A stretch of 64,000 nt of DNA, taken from positions 744,001 through 808,000 of the forward strand of contig NZ_BBRL01000004.1 of the NCBI RefSeq assembly GCF_002090135.1, written 5' to 3'. Below, piece by piece: positions 40,606 to 49,093 of this stretch. Both the position numbers and the translations under genes were made by a program. The notes below the pieces were generated by a model. The model was not told the DNA's origin. It saw only the letters and a list, made by a program, of their open reading frames with translations, and searched no databases. Numbering within the stretch: position 1 is the stretch's first letter; each line of letters starts with the position of its first letter. The DNA comes from Demequina sp. NBRC 110055 (GTDB taxonomy: Bacteria > Actinomycetota > Actinomycetes > Actinomycetales > Demequinaceae).

Positions 40606-42194
40606 TGCGGGACGCACGCGACGCCTTCGATGCCGCCGGCCACAGCGCTGCAAGCGCTATCGCCGATGGCCTCACCGACGCCGATGGCCTCGCCGACGAC
40701 ATCGGCGCGGCCACCCGCGGACGGCGCCGCCGCACCGCCGTGCGTGCCGGCACGGCGTGCGTCGCGCTTGTGGCCGCTGCAGCATCGGCGCTGACCTTGC
40801 GCCCCGAACCGCCACTGCCCGCGGGCACAAGTGCTGACGGGGTGGTGAGGGATATGGCAGTGATGGCGTCCACCTGGGACGGCGGCGAGTGGTGCTATCC
40901 CTCGACGGAACCGGACCCCTATCTGCCCCGAGCGGAGCGCGGCGTGAGCATCGCCTCCGACGACGTCCGCGACGCCGACATCCGTGTCGAGGGCCGCATC
41001 CTGAGGACCGACGATGCCGGCTACGAATTCGAGGAGACCAAGCTCGAGCAGGGCGCGCTGATCGCCGACGAATCCACCACCTATAACTTTGGGGCAGACG
41101 TCCACATCGTCGCGCTTGAGGTGAGCTGGGCTGGGGATGCGCTGTATCAGGTCGATGCGGGCGCCCAACTCGTCGCGAGCGGACGCGCCATCAGCCCGGT
41201 CGTGGGGACGCCACGCGACATGCGCCAGACCTGGGACTACTCGTCAGCGGCGCGGCTTCCTCGCTACGACCCCACCACCGGCCGCAGCGTTGTCACATTC
41301 GTCTCCCCGCTCATCCCGTATTGCTTGGGCGACGACCCGACGGCGGCCGGCATGGAGAGCTTCCTGGCGCCTGACCTTCCCGCCGAGATCCACACGGCGG
41401 TGCAGGTGCGCTCCGAGGACGGCGAGCCGTTGGCGACGTTCATCGACGCGGCGGGGCTCGACGGCACCACGATCGAGTTTCACGGATACGCCGACCTCAA
41501 CGACACGATCGACCTCGCGCCGCCCGGCCCCGAGGAGGTGGCGGCAGCTACCGAACAACGCGACGCCCGGCCGCGCATCTCCCCCACACCGTCGTTGCCG
41601 GCACAGGTCCGGGACCTGGTCCGGGAGCAAGGAACTGCTCTCGCCAAGGCGGGCGCCGGTGCGCGGCTCGTCGCAGACTGCCAGGACGTAGCGGCGCAGC
41701 TGGCGTCGGACGGGGCCGACTTGTCGGTGATTCCCGCCACTACAGATCTCCGTCAGATCGCATGGTTGCGTGACTTCCCCGACGAACTGTCTCTCGACGG
41801 GTTGCGCGGGGGGACGGTGTGGGAGGCGCCGGACACCCCCCTTGAGGGCAGCTGGGCGTCGGACTCCCTGACGCTCTACCTCCTGGACTCTGGCGGTGCT
41901 CTCGTCGCACAGGCGCCCTTGGACCTCGAGCGGACCTTCGGTAGCGAAGGGCTCCCGGAGGACGTGTCCCGCATCTCGTCGTATGGCGGGGCTGGGGGGT
42001 GCCAGGACGTCGACGAGCTCACGCCCGGCACGTATCGTGCGCTCGTTGTCGACCAGCACAACGCGACGGCGGTGTTCGACTACCAGTCGATGCCGGTCCC
42101 GACGGAGGCTGCGGGCATCATGGTCGCCTGGTATGACCTTGGCGACATCGCGGTCGTCGAGGGTCCCTTCATCGCGGGTCCGCGTGATGCGTGA
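40605..42194 (+). CDS. membrane partner B of the sigma-like protein
   Basis: A 529-residue single-pass protein. The cytoplasmic part starts MRDARDAFDAAGHSA and ends in RGRRRRTAVR; the helix is at about 49-65; then come about 460 extracytoplasmic residues with Cys in EWCYPS, PYCLGDD, ADCQDV and GGCQDV, and the C-terminal LTPGTYRALVV. It overlaps the sigma gene stop (TGATG) and is a tandem duplicate of the next gene. The membrane topology and coupling suggest that it controls the sigma protein in response to an outside signal; there is no zinc anti-sigma motif. Confidence 0.7.
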   Translation: MRDARDAFDAAGHSAASAIADGLTDADGLADDIGAATRGRRRRTAVRAGTACVALVAAAASALTLRPEPPLPAGTSADGVVRDMAVMASTWDGGEWCYPSTEPDPYLPRAERGVSIASDDVRDADIRVEGRILRTDDAGYEFEETKLEQGALIADESTTYNFGADVHIVALEVSWAGDALYQVDAGAQLVASGRAISPVVGTPRDMRQTWDYSSAARLPRYDPTTGRSVVTFVSPLIPYCLGDDPTAAGMESFLAPDLPAEIHTAVQVRSEDGEPLATFIDAAGLDGTTIEFHGYADLNDTIDLAPPGPEEVAAATEQRDARPRISPTPSLPAQVRDLVREQGTALAKAGAGARLVADCQDVAAQLASDGADLSVIPATTDLRQIAWLRDFPDELSLDGLRGGTVWEAPDTPLEGSWASDSLTLYLLDSGGALVAQAPLDLERTFGSEGLPEDVSRISSYGGAGGCQDVDELTPGTYRALVVDQHNATAVFDYQSMPVPTEAAGIMVAWYDLGDIAVVEGPFIAGPRDA

Positions 42195-43725
42195 CGCACG
42201 CGATGCCTTCGAGGCCGCAGGACACAGCGCCGGGGAACAGGTCGCGCAGGCGCTGGCCGACCCCGATGCCCTAGCCGTCGACATGGCGACCGCTCGCCGG
42301 CGCCGTCGTCGCCGCACGACGGTCCGCACGGGTACGGCGTGCGTGGCGCTCGTGGTCGCCGCGGCATCGGCCCTCACCCTGCGCCCCGAACAGCCGCTCC
42401 CCAGCATCGACGCGTCCGACGGCACTGTGGGCGAGGCGCTCATCATGCGCCTCGACGACCGCGCGGGGGGATCCTGCGGTCCCAGCATGAACCCGGAGCC
42501 CTACGTGCCGTTCGGCGAGCCCGGCGTGGTGATCGCATCGGACGAGGTGCGCGACCTAGGGGTCGAGATCCTCGCCCGGCCCCTGGAAGTCGCGTGGGCG
42601 TCCGAGCTCACCATCACCGAGATTGGACACGACGGCGTGGTCGCGCTCGCCGAGGACCCCGAGCAGGGGTTGACCAGCGTCGTGACAGCCATCACGGTGA
42701 GCTGGGACGGTGACGCGCTGTACGACGTCGATGCGGTGGCCTATATGGTGTCGGGCGGACGCCTCATCAGCGCAACGTCCGCGTGGCCGGTCGACCTTTC
42801 GGTGTTCGAGACCGGTCATTGGAGCTTCGACTCTGCCGTGCCCATGTATGACGCCGCCGTAGACCGCAGCTCGATCACGTACATGTCTCAGATGGAGCCC
42901 TCGTGTCTAGGGACACTGGGGTCGACGAGCGGATATCCGTATCTCGCACCCGACCTGCCGACCAGCCTGCACACGTTTGTGCAGGTCAGGGACGAGGACG
43001 GCACGCCGTTGCTGACTAATACGGACGCGGCCGGGCTCGACGGGACCATGGTGGAGTTTCCCGGCTTTGAGGAGGCGGGGCTCACCGCCGCCCTCGATCC
43101 CGCAACCCCGGAAGAGATTGCGGACGCCGAAGAGGCCGCCAGCCGCGAGTTCGCACAGGTGCCGCACCGCTCGACCGCAGCCGAGGTACGGGACCTCGTG
43201 GCCGATACGGGCGTCCCACTGTCATCAGCCACCAGTGGTGTGCGTCTCCAAGCGCCCTGTACGGCGAGTGCTCTCGCGGTCGCGGGTGACGGTGTCGACA
43301 TCCCCGTGGTTCCGACCGAGGTCTCGGACCTTACGCTGCCCAGGACCCTCCCGCGCGGGGCGCTTACAGGAGATGAGTGGTGGATGACACTCGATGAGGA
43401 ACAGCAATCCAGCGGCGAGTGGCCGTATTGGACGCAGCTGGGTGACCTGTATCTGCTCGATCCCGGGACGGGAGCGCTCCTTTCTGCCGCTCCCGTTCAG
43501 GTGGACTTCCTGATCGACCTGGCCAGCGGTGACCGCACCGAGATTGTCGGCATGGCCAACCACATGGCGGCCACGTGCGGCGAATGGCCCCTTCCCGAGG
43601 CGGGAACGTACCGAGCGCTGCTCGCGATTGAGTATGACGGCGAACACGTCGAGGGACTCGTGAGCGACGGCTACGGGTACCTGACCACGTGGGTCGACTC
43701 CGGCGAGATCACCCTGGTCGACTGA
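42187..43725 (+). CDS. membrane partner C, tandem paralogue of B
   Basis: A 512-residue protein clearly related to the previous one from end to end: MRDARDAFEAAGHSA, RRRRRRTTVRTGT, helix about 49-65, EPYVPFGEPGVVIASDEVRD and CGEWPLPEAGTYRALL. The start overlaps partner B by eight bases. The coding DNA at the two B/C starts is nearly identical (GATGCGnGACGCACGCGA), which shows a recent local duplication that kept the coupling. It ends only two bases before an A6-G10 tract. The extracytoplasmic domains differ most in their middle, as expected for different ligands. Confidence 0.7.
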   Translation: MRDARDAFEAAGHSAGEQVAQALADPDALAVDMATARRRRRRRTTVRTGTACVALVVAAASALTLRPEQPLPSIDASDGTVGEALIMRLDDRAGGSCGPSMNPEPYVPFGEPGVVIASDEVRDLGVEILARPLEVAWASELTITEIGHDGVVALAEDPEQGLTSVVTAITVSWDGDALYDVDAVAYMVSGGRLISATSAWPVDLSVFETGHWSFDSAVPMYDAAVDRSSITYMSQMEPSCLGTLGSTSGYPYLAPDLPTSLHTFVQVRDEDGTPLLTNTDAAGLDGTMVEFPGFEEAGLTAALDPATPEEIADAEEAASREFAQVPHRSTAAEVRDLVADTGVPLSSATSGVRLQAPCTASALAVAGDGVDIPVVPTEVSDLTLPRTLPRGALTGDEWWMTLDEEQQSSGEWPYWTQLGDLYLLDPGTGALLSAAPVQVDFLIDLASGDRTEIVGMANHMAATCGEWPLPEAGTYRALLAIEYDGEHVEGLVSDGYGYLTTWVDSGEITLVD

Positions 43726-43727
43726 AG

Positions 43728-43743
43728 AAAAAAGGGGGGGGGG
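43728..43743. repeat. A6-G10 homopolymer tract
   Basis: Six A (43728-43733) are followed by ten G (43734-43743), directly after the stop of partner C and 55 bp upstream of the next sigma gene. G-runs of this length are prone to slipped-strand change. In a promoter region this could alter spacing and expression of the sigma operon. It could equally be a read-through artefact of assembly; raw reads would show it. Confidence 0.7.
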
Positions 43744-43798
43744 TCGGCCACAACCCCACCGCGGCATCGGCCGTTCATATGCCGACGAAAGGGGAGCG

Positions 43799-44335
43799 GT
43801 GAACGCCGACGATGCCTTGCTGACGGACCTGCTGGAGCGCGCCTCCGGCAGGCTCGCGGCGTACGGGTACCTGCTGACCGGGTCGCAGCATGCGGGCGAG
43901 GACCTGGTGCAGGACGCGATCGTGAAGGTCTTTGTACGGCGCCGTCGCCTGCCCAATGCCGCAGCCGCGGAGGGTTACGTCCGTGCCGCGATGCGGACCC
44001 TCCACCTGGACCGGCTGCGCCGCGAGGCGCGGTGGCGTCGCGTGGCGCCAGGGCTGGTCGGGGCGGGCGAGTTGCCCGATCACGCGGACGCGGTGGCTGC
44101 CTCCGATGCCGTCGCCCGCGGCCTCGCGTCGCTGAGCCCACGCCAGCGCACCGCCGTGGTGCTGCGGTACTTCGATGACCTGCCCGTGGCGGACGTCGCG
44201 CACGAGATGCGTCTCGCGACCGGCACGGTCAAGCGCTACCTGTCCGAGGCCCTGGACCGGATGGCGTCGGTGGTGGGCACGGATATCGAGATCGACGAAC
44301 GGGCCGATGTCGTGGCGAAGGGAGAGCGGCCATGA
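43799..44335 (+). CDS. SigE-family sigma factor (second in array)
   Basis: A 178-residue sigma factor. Region 2: AAYGYLLTGSQHAGEDLVQDAIVKVF and YVRAAMRTLHLDRLRREARW; region 4: LSPRQRTAVVLRYFDDLPVADVAHEM and TGTVKRYLSEALDRM. All SigE-family core residues are present, unlike the upstream divergent protein. The GTG start follows GGGGAG. Its last codons overlap the partner D start (ATGA). Transcription probably begins in the short gap containing the homopolymer tract and an iterated 9-mer copy (43764). Confidence 0.9.
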   Translation: MNADDALLTDLLERASGRLAAYGYLLTGSQHAGEDLVQDAIVKVFVRRRRLPNAAAAEGYVRAAMRTLHLDRLRREARWRRVAPGLVGAGELPDHADAVAASDAVARGLASLSPRQRTAVVLRYFDDLPVADVAHEMRLATGTVKRYLSEALDRMASVVGTDIEIDERADVVAKGERP

Positions 44336-45708
44336 ACCTTCACGAGGAGTTGGGCAGGATCGGGGCCGATGCGACGGCAGGGTCGGGTTCGCGGCTCACC
44401 TCTGTCGAGGTGGCGGACGGGCTGGGTGCGCGGGTGCGCCGTGGGCGGCGGCAGAGGGCGCTCGGCGGCGCCGGGGTGGTCGCGGGCGTGGCATTGATCG
44501 CGGTGGGGGTGTGGAGTTTTGCGCCCTTGGGCGACTCCGGTCCCGTGGGGCCGGCCGGCACGTCGGTCGACTCGACGCCCCGGTACGAGTTGCCCGACAT
44601 TAAGGGCGCGACGGAGTACACGGTGGACGGATCGGCGCGGATGAGCGATAACGTGCCTGTCGACCTACGCCTGCCGAATGAGCTCATCTGTGGCGCCGCG
44701 GTGAACCTCGCCGAGGGCGTCACGGTCCACGACCCGTCGGTGCTGTCGGCGGGGGTGCAGGTGTCGGCTGCGTCGCGGTCGTTGCTGGACGACGACACCG
44801 TGGTGGATGACCCCGACTCCATCTGGGTGGGGTATGAAGCCCACCACTTCGAGACTGCCGTGGGTTGGCAGGATGGGGCGGGCATCTCGACGACGACAGT
44901 GCCGCTACTGATGCGGTCAGGCGAGATCGTTGGCATCGGCGTGGCCGAGGGGGCCGAAGGTGGTGGTCCTGGTGGCAGCGCGGAGTCCGGGCCCCTTTGG
45001 AGCCCGCTGCCGGGTGACTGTGCGAACGGCGCCCCGTCTGGCGCTCTCGTCGACGGCACCTACCAGCCCGTGCTCGCGACGCAGGTGTGGTCGGCGAACC
45101 TGCAGACGGCGCTCGCGACCATCGTGGTCAGCGGGGGTGACCTGGAGTACACCGGGGTCCCACAGATGGCCGGCTCGGATGTGCCGGAGAACCTCGCGAC
45201 GGCTGGGTCGGTCATGTTGGCAGGCGGATTTACCTGTCCGGCAACCCTGGGCGCCGCGGAGGCCACGGCACACGATGGCGTGGAGGACACCTCAACCGCG
45301 GCGTTGGCGCCGATCCCGGGCACTCTCGAGACGGGGCGACTCTATGGCTACGGTGACGATGCCCTGGTGGGCGGCTACCCGGCACCGCTTGGGCCCGACG
45401 CGGGGCTCGCGGTCGAGGAGTTCGGGCGTGAACCGGCGCGGCTGGTGCTGTCGTCCGGCGAAGACCGGTGGGTGTTCGATGCCGCCTGGTCCGAACGGGA
45501 CGACCTCCCGCACGACGATGCTGGATGGTTCGTGGCCCTGAGCCAGGTCTGGGACTGCGGCTCGCCTGACCTGATCCCGGCGGGCGACTACCGCGCACGG
45601 CTGATCTATTCGGATTCAATCGAGGGTGAGGTCGGGACGGCCGTCATGTCGGACGTCACGGTGGTGCAGGGAGTCCCCTCCATCCCTGAACTGGATCCGG
45701 AAGGCTGA
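44332..45708 (+). CDS. membrane partner D of the sigma factor
   Basis: A 458-residue single-pass protein. Cytoplasmic 1-42 (MNLHEELGRIGAD ... RVRRGRRQR), helix about 44-63, then the extracytoplasmic domain. It shares with partner E the blocks CGAAVNLAEGVTVHD and LQTALATIVVSGG, and with A-C the C-terminal WDCGSPDLIPAGDYRARLI. Cys pairs may be disulfide-linked outside. Expressed in one unit with the sigma factor (ATGA overlap). No enzyme motif is seen. A ligand- or envelope-sensing role coupled to the sigma factor is inferred. Confidence 0.7.
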   Translation: MNLHEELGRIGADATAGSGSRLTSVEVADGLGARVRRGRRQRALGGAGVVAGVALIAVGVWSFAPLGDSGPVGPAGTSVDSTPRYELPDIKGATEYTVDGSARMSDNVPVDLRLPNELICGAAVNLAEGVTVHDPSVLSAGVQVSAASRSLLDDDTVVDDPDSIWVGYEAHHFETAVGWQDGAGISTTTVPLLMRSGEIVGIGVAEGAEGGGPGGSAESGPLWSPLPGDCANGAPSGALVDGTYQPVLATQVWSANLQTALATIVVSGGDLEYTGVPQMAGSDVPENLATAGSVMLAGGFTCPATLGAAEATAHDGVEDTSTAALAPIPGTLETGRLYGYGDDALVGGYPAPLGPDAGLAVEEFGREPARLVLSSGEDRWVFDAAWSERDDLPHDDAGWFVALSQVWDCGSPDLIPAGDYRARLIYSDSIEGEVGTAVMSDVTVVQGVPSIPELDPEG

Positions 45709-45717
45709 CCCCACCCT

Positions 45718-45744
45718 TTGCGTGTTCTCAGCCGTCTCTAGGAT
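45718..45744 (+). promoter_or_regulatory. possible promoter of the third sigma operon
   Basis: TTGCGT (45718-45723) and TAGGAT (45739-45744) are 15 bp apart, placing the start about 15 bases before the GTG of the sigma gene and leaving room for its GGGGGAG ribosome-binding site. A similar TAGGGT lies just before the first gene of the array (39824-39829). Confidence 0.4.
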
Positions 45745-45764
45745 GTGGGCGGGGGAGATGACGA

Positions 45765-46298
45765 GTGACGGACACGAGTGACCTGGTCGCGGCTGTCTTG
45801 CGCGACGGTGGGCGGCGCCTGGCCTCGTACGGGCTCGCGTTGACAGGCTCGGCGCACGAGGCCGACGACCTCGTGCAGGCCGCCATCGTGAAGACGTTCG
45901 TGAAGCGCCGTCGGCTCCGTGACGAACGTGCGGCAGAAGCCTATGTGCGTGCCACCATGCGTACGTTGCATGTCGACCGGGTGCGCCGTGAGGCAACCTG
46001 GCGCCGATTGGTCCCCTCGTTCGTCTGGGCGGAGCCCGTTGTCGACCACGCCAGCGACATTGTCGGAGAAGACGAGGTCACCCGCCTCCTCGCGACCCTT
46101 CCTCCTCGCGTCCGCACCGTTGCCGCACTGCGGTACTTCGACGACCTGACGCTCGCAGACATTGCCCACACGATGCGGCTGTCAGAGGGCACCGTGAAGA
46201 AGTACCTCCAAGAGGCCCGTGATCGGCTTGCCGCCGTTGCCGGTCTCAACGCGGAAGAGGCGGAGACCTCGCCGGTCATGGACAGGGGGGCGCGATGA
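45765..46298 (+). CDS. SigE-family sigma factor (third in array)
   Basis: A 177-residue sigma factor: LASYGLALTGSAHEADDLVQAAIVKTF and YVRATMRTLHVDRVRREATWRR in region 2, LPPRVRTVAALRYFDDLTLADIAHTM and EGTVKKYLQEARDRL in region 4. It is closely related to the sigma factor at 43799 (shared YVRAxMRTLHxDRxRREAxWRR), so the two operons arose by duplication. GGGGGAG lies eight bases before the GTG start. It overlaps partner E by ATGA. Confidence 0.9.
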   Translation: MTDTSDLVAAVLRDGGRRLASYGLALTGSAHEADDLVQAAIVKTFVKRRRLRDERAAEAYVRATMRTLHVDRVRREATWRRLVPSFVWAEPVVDHASDIVGEDEVTRLLATLPPRVRTVAALRYFDDLTLADIAHTMRLSEGTVKKYLQEARDRLAAVAGLNAEEAETSPVMDRGAR

Positions 46299-47182
46299 GC
46301 GACATGTTCCATGCTGTCCAGCGCGCCACGGACAGCACCGCACGCCGCGTGGCCCAGGCCATGGCGACCGACAAGCGGGTGGCGGCCACGGCATCGGCCA
46401 TCCGGGCCGGACGCCGGCGGCGCGCCGTCGCGCAGTCGTCCATCGCAGCGGGGCTGGCCGTCGGTGTGGCGGGCCTGTGGTCGTGGACGCCGCTGTTCGT
46501 GGACCGCGCGGAGCCCGCCCGGCCGTCGGGCCCATACGAGTACGAGGCGACAGAGACATCGCCCATGGGCGATCCCGCGCTCCTGCTCACTGGTGACAAC
46601 GAGGTGAGATGTGGTGACCAGGTCTCGCTGCACCCAGGTGTCACTGTGCACGACGCCCGGGCGCTAGGACGCGACGTCTTGCTGGAGGCCGTCTCTCAGA
46701 CCCTCCACGACGTCATGCCCGGTGACCCACCAGCCACGCCGGAGCCGATTGTTTCGGAGTGGCCCGACGGGCCCACCAACGACTGGGATCCCCGCGAGGA
46801 GGTGTGGAGTGCGCGAGTGAGCGGCGATGTCAACGCCATCCGCATCGCCACCGTCGCGCTCGACGGCGAGGAGGTGGTGGGCTACGTGCAGGACACGACA
46901 GTGACGGGTATCGCGGGGCCGATCGGCGGTGGCTCGAATGGAGTGCGAGTCGCGCGGATTGGTGAATGCGAAGGCGAGGACCAGACGTGGGAGAACGTCG
47001 AGGCTACCGAGAAAGCCGACTTTCAGGACACACGGCTCGTCGCTCAGTATTGGGGGACCTTCGCGGACGACGAGCGGGTGCTGCTCGCGACCATCGTGGT
47101 CGACCCGAGCCTGCCGCCGAACACGACGACCGCACCGACCGCAATGCCCGACGATGCGGGATCATCGGTGCATCCCGAGTGA
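46295..47182 (+). CDS. membrane partner E, short relative of partner D
   Basis: A 295-residue single-pass protein: cytoplasmic 1-44 with RAGRRRRAVAQ, helix about 46-65, then a reduced extracytoplasmic domain. CGDQVSLHPGVTVHD and RVLLATIVVD align with partner D, but the protein stops after them and lacks the C-terminal PAGxY module found in A-D. The end is followed four bases later by the convergent DUF998 gene, so it could be a natural truncation of the D type. The ATGA overlap with the sigma gene shows that the pairing is kept. Confidence 0.7.
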   Translation: MSDMFHAVQRATDSTARRVAQAMATDKRVAATASAIRAGRRRRAVAQSSIAAGLAVGVAGLWSWTPLFVDRAEPARPSGPYEYEATETSPMGDPALLLTGDNEVRCGDQVSLHPGVTVHDARALGRDVLLEAVSQTLHDVMPGDPPATPEPIVSEWPDGPTNDWDPREEVWSARVSGDVNAIRIATVALDGEEVVGYVQDTTVTGIAGPIGGGSNGVRVARIGECEGEDQTWENVEATEKADFQDTRLVAQYWGTFADDERVLLATIVVDPSLPPNTTTAPTAMPDDAGSSVHPE

Positions 47183-47185
47183 CGT

Positions 47186-47821
47186 TCAGTTTTCCGTCTG
47201 ACCGGAGCGGATGCGATCGAGCCGCGCGCCGAGCGCCGCGAGCCATGCCGGGATGACCGCGAACGCCAGCGCTCGCTGCCACCACCCAAAGCCGTCGCCG
47301 ACGGCATCGGCCCAGACAAGGTAGACGGCGAGCAGCCCGCTCGCGACCAGGCCATAGGTGAGGGAGACCCGTGTCCATCGGCCCCACATAGTGGTGTCGC
47401 GGAAGGCGAGCCAGCCCGCGAAGCCGAGCGCGATGAGGGCGATGAAGGCAAGCCCGGCGCCGCGTGAGTGGAGCCAGCCCTCCGCGCTGACGGTCGGCGA
47501 GCCGAGCGGGTCGGCGCGGAACACCCCAGCTATGACAAGTCCCAGCGCGCCGAGCCACGCGAGGACGGCGAGCGTGACGCCCGCCCGCCCCGGCACCGTG
47601 CGGCGCATGCCCTCGCCGGCGGCCACCCAGCCCGCGGCGTTGAGGAAGAACGCGAGCCTCATCAGCCAAGCCCAGTCGCCACGGGCGTAGTTACTGATGT
47701 ACGCGTCTCCAGGAGCGAGGTCCGGGCGGAGCAGATGGAGCACCGCGATGATGCCGACCCACGCCAGCGCACCCACGATCGCCGCACGTCCGAGCGTGAC
47801 AACGGGGTCGGTTCTGGGCAT
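47186..47821 (-). CDS. DUF998 family membrane protein, copy 2
   Basis: A 211-residue six-helix protein with the DUF998 landmarks DAYISNYARGDWAWLMRLAFF, EGWLHSRGAG and DGFGWWQRALAFAVIPAW. It is a diverged paralogue of the gene at 39034 and lies on the same strand, so the two bracket the sigma array. The ATG at 47821 has GAACCT five bases upstream; a GTG at 47845 would add eight residues. Its function is unknown. Confidence 0.75.
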   Translation of the reverse strand: MPRTDPVVTLGRAAIVGALAWVGIIAVLHLLRPDLAPGDAYISNYARGDWAWLMRLAFFLNAAGWVAAGEGMRRTVPGRAGVTLAVLAWLGALGLVIAGVFRADPLGSPTVSAEGWLHSRGAGLAFIALIALGFAGWLAFRDTTMWGRWTRVSLTYGLVASGLLAVYLVWADAVGDGFGWWQRALAFAVIPAWLAALGARLDRIRSGQTEN

Positions 47822-47909
47822 GTCTGAGGTTCGCACACGGGTCACTCGCGGATGGGTGGCAGGGCGGGGTTTGTTGGAGCCGTCGCGCTGGGGTGACTAG
47901 TCTCGGACC

Positions 47910-48926
47910 ATGAGCGCAACGCAGCCCTTCACCGCCCCGAACCCCATGGACGCCCCCGGATACAAGTGGGGAATCCTCGGCGCCGGCGGCATCGCCCGCA
48001 AGCTCGCCGACGCTGTCACCCAGTACACGCAGTCCGAGGTGGTCGCCGTGGCCGCCGCCTCGGGCGTGGAACGGGCCCAGGCGTTCGCCGACGAGAAGGG
48101 CATTGCGAAGGCCTACGGCTCCTATGAGGAGCTCGTCGCCGACCCCGAGGTCGACATCGTCTACGTCGCGACCACCCACAACAACCACCACGAGCCCGCG
48201 ATCCTCGCGATCAACGCGGGCAAGCACGTGCTCGTCGAGAAGGCGTTCACGCAGAACGAGGGCCAGGCCCAGCAGATCGTGGATGCCGCCCGCACCAAGG
48301 GCGTCTTCGTCATGGAGGCCATGTGGGCACGCCACCTGCCCCACATGTACGCCTTGCGCGCCGCGATTGCGCGCGGCGAGATCGGCGATGTGGTGTCGGT
48401 CCAGGCGGACCACGGTCAGCCCATCGCGCACGTCGAGCGCATGAAGCGTCCCGACCTCGCCGGCGGCGCCCTGCTTGACCTCGGCATCTACCCGATCGCC
48501 TTCGCGCACGACATTCTCGGTGGCCCGGACAGCATCACTGCGGTGGGCCGGCTGACCGACGCGGGTGTGGACGCCCAGGTCTCCATGGTCTTCGACTACC
48601 CGAACGCCCAGGCGAGCCTCACGACCACGATGGCCGGCCGCACCCCGTGCCAGGCACACATCGGCGGCACCGCTGGCGCGATCGAGATCGAGGGCACCTT
48701 CTACAACCCCACCCGGTTTACCGTGCGTCGCCTCGACGGCACCAGCTGGACCTACGACGGCCGCGCCGAGAACGGCTTCCAGTGGGAAGCCGCCGAGGTT
48801 GCCCGTGGAGTCGCCGCCGGCCTCACGGAGTCGCCGCTACACACGCTCGACGAGTCGCTGGAACTCATGCGCATCATGGACGAGGTCCGTGCGCAGATTG
48901 GCGTGGTTTACCCCAACGAGCGCTGA
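47910..48926 (+). CDS. Gfo/Idh/MocA-family NAD(P)-dependent oxidoreductase
   Basis: A 338-residue dehydrogenase. The Rossmann start is WGILGAGGIARKLADA; the signature HVLVEKAFTQN contains the conserved EK(P/A) of the family, and GGALLDLGIYPIAFA holds the catalytic-site Asp and the His-position Tyr region. The family acts on sugars, inositols and dihydrodiols; the closest type (trans-1,2-dihydrobenzene-diol/glucose-fructose-like) cannot be fixed. TAGTCT at 47898-47903 ends six bases before the ATG (leaderless). A perfect terminator follows. The neighbouring giant sugar-binding protein makes a carbohydrate role plausible. Confidence 0.88.
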   Translation: MSATQPFTAPNPMDAPGYKWGILGAGGIARKLADAVTQYTQSEVVAVAAASGVERAQAFADEKGIAKAYGSYEELVADPEVDIVYVATTHNNHHEPAILAINAGKHVLVEKAFTQNEGQAQQIVDAARTKGVFVMEAMWARHLPHMYALRAAIARGEIGDVVSVQADHGQPIAHVERMKRPDLAGGALLDLGIYPIAFAHDILGGPDSITAVGRLTDAGVDAQVSMVFDYPNAQASLTTTMAGRTPCQAHIGGTAGAIEIEGTFYNPTRFTVRRLDGTSWTYDGRAENGFQWEAAEVARGVAAGLTESPLHTLDESLELMRIMDEVRAQIGVVYPNER

Positions 48927-48947
48927 CGCAGCGACCTTCACGCGACA

Positions 48948-48987
48948 GGCGGCGCCCCACTCATCGCGAGTGGGGCGCCGCCTTTTT
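48948..48987 (+). terminator. Rho-independent terminator
   Basis: A perfect 15-bp stem (48948-48962 against 48968-48982; the arm begins GGCGGCGCCCCACTC) with loop ATCGC is followed by TTTTT at 48983-48987. It ends the oxidoreductase transcript and insulates the giant gene. Confidence 0.92.
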
Positions 48988-49093
48988 GTGCCCGTAGCGG
49001 CGCCGCGGTAATCCACGGGAGGTTTGTGGGGTTCGCGTACATACGTCCGTTTGGGCTTGTGCCACAAGTTCGCGAAAAGTTGTCTCGCTCGGG

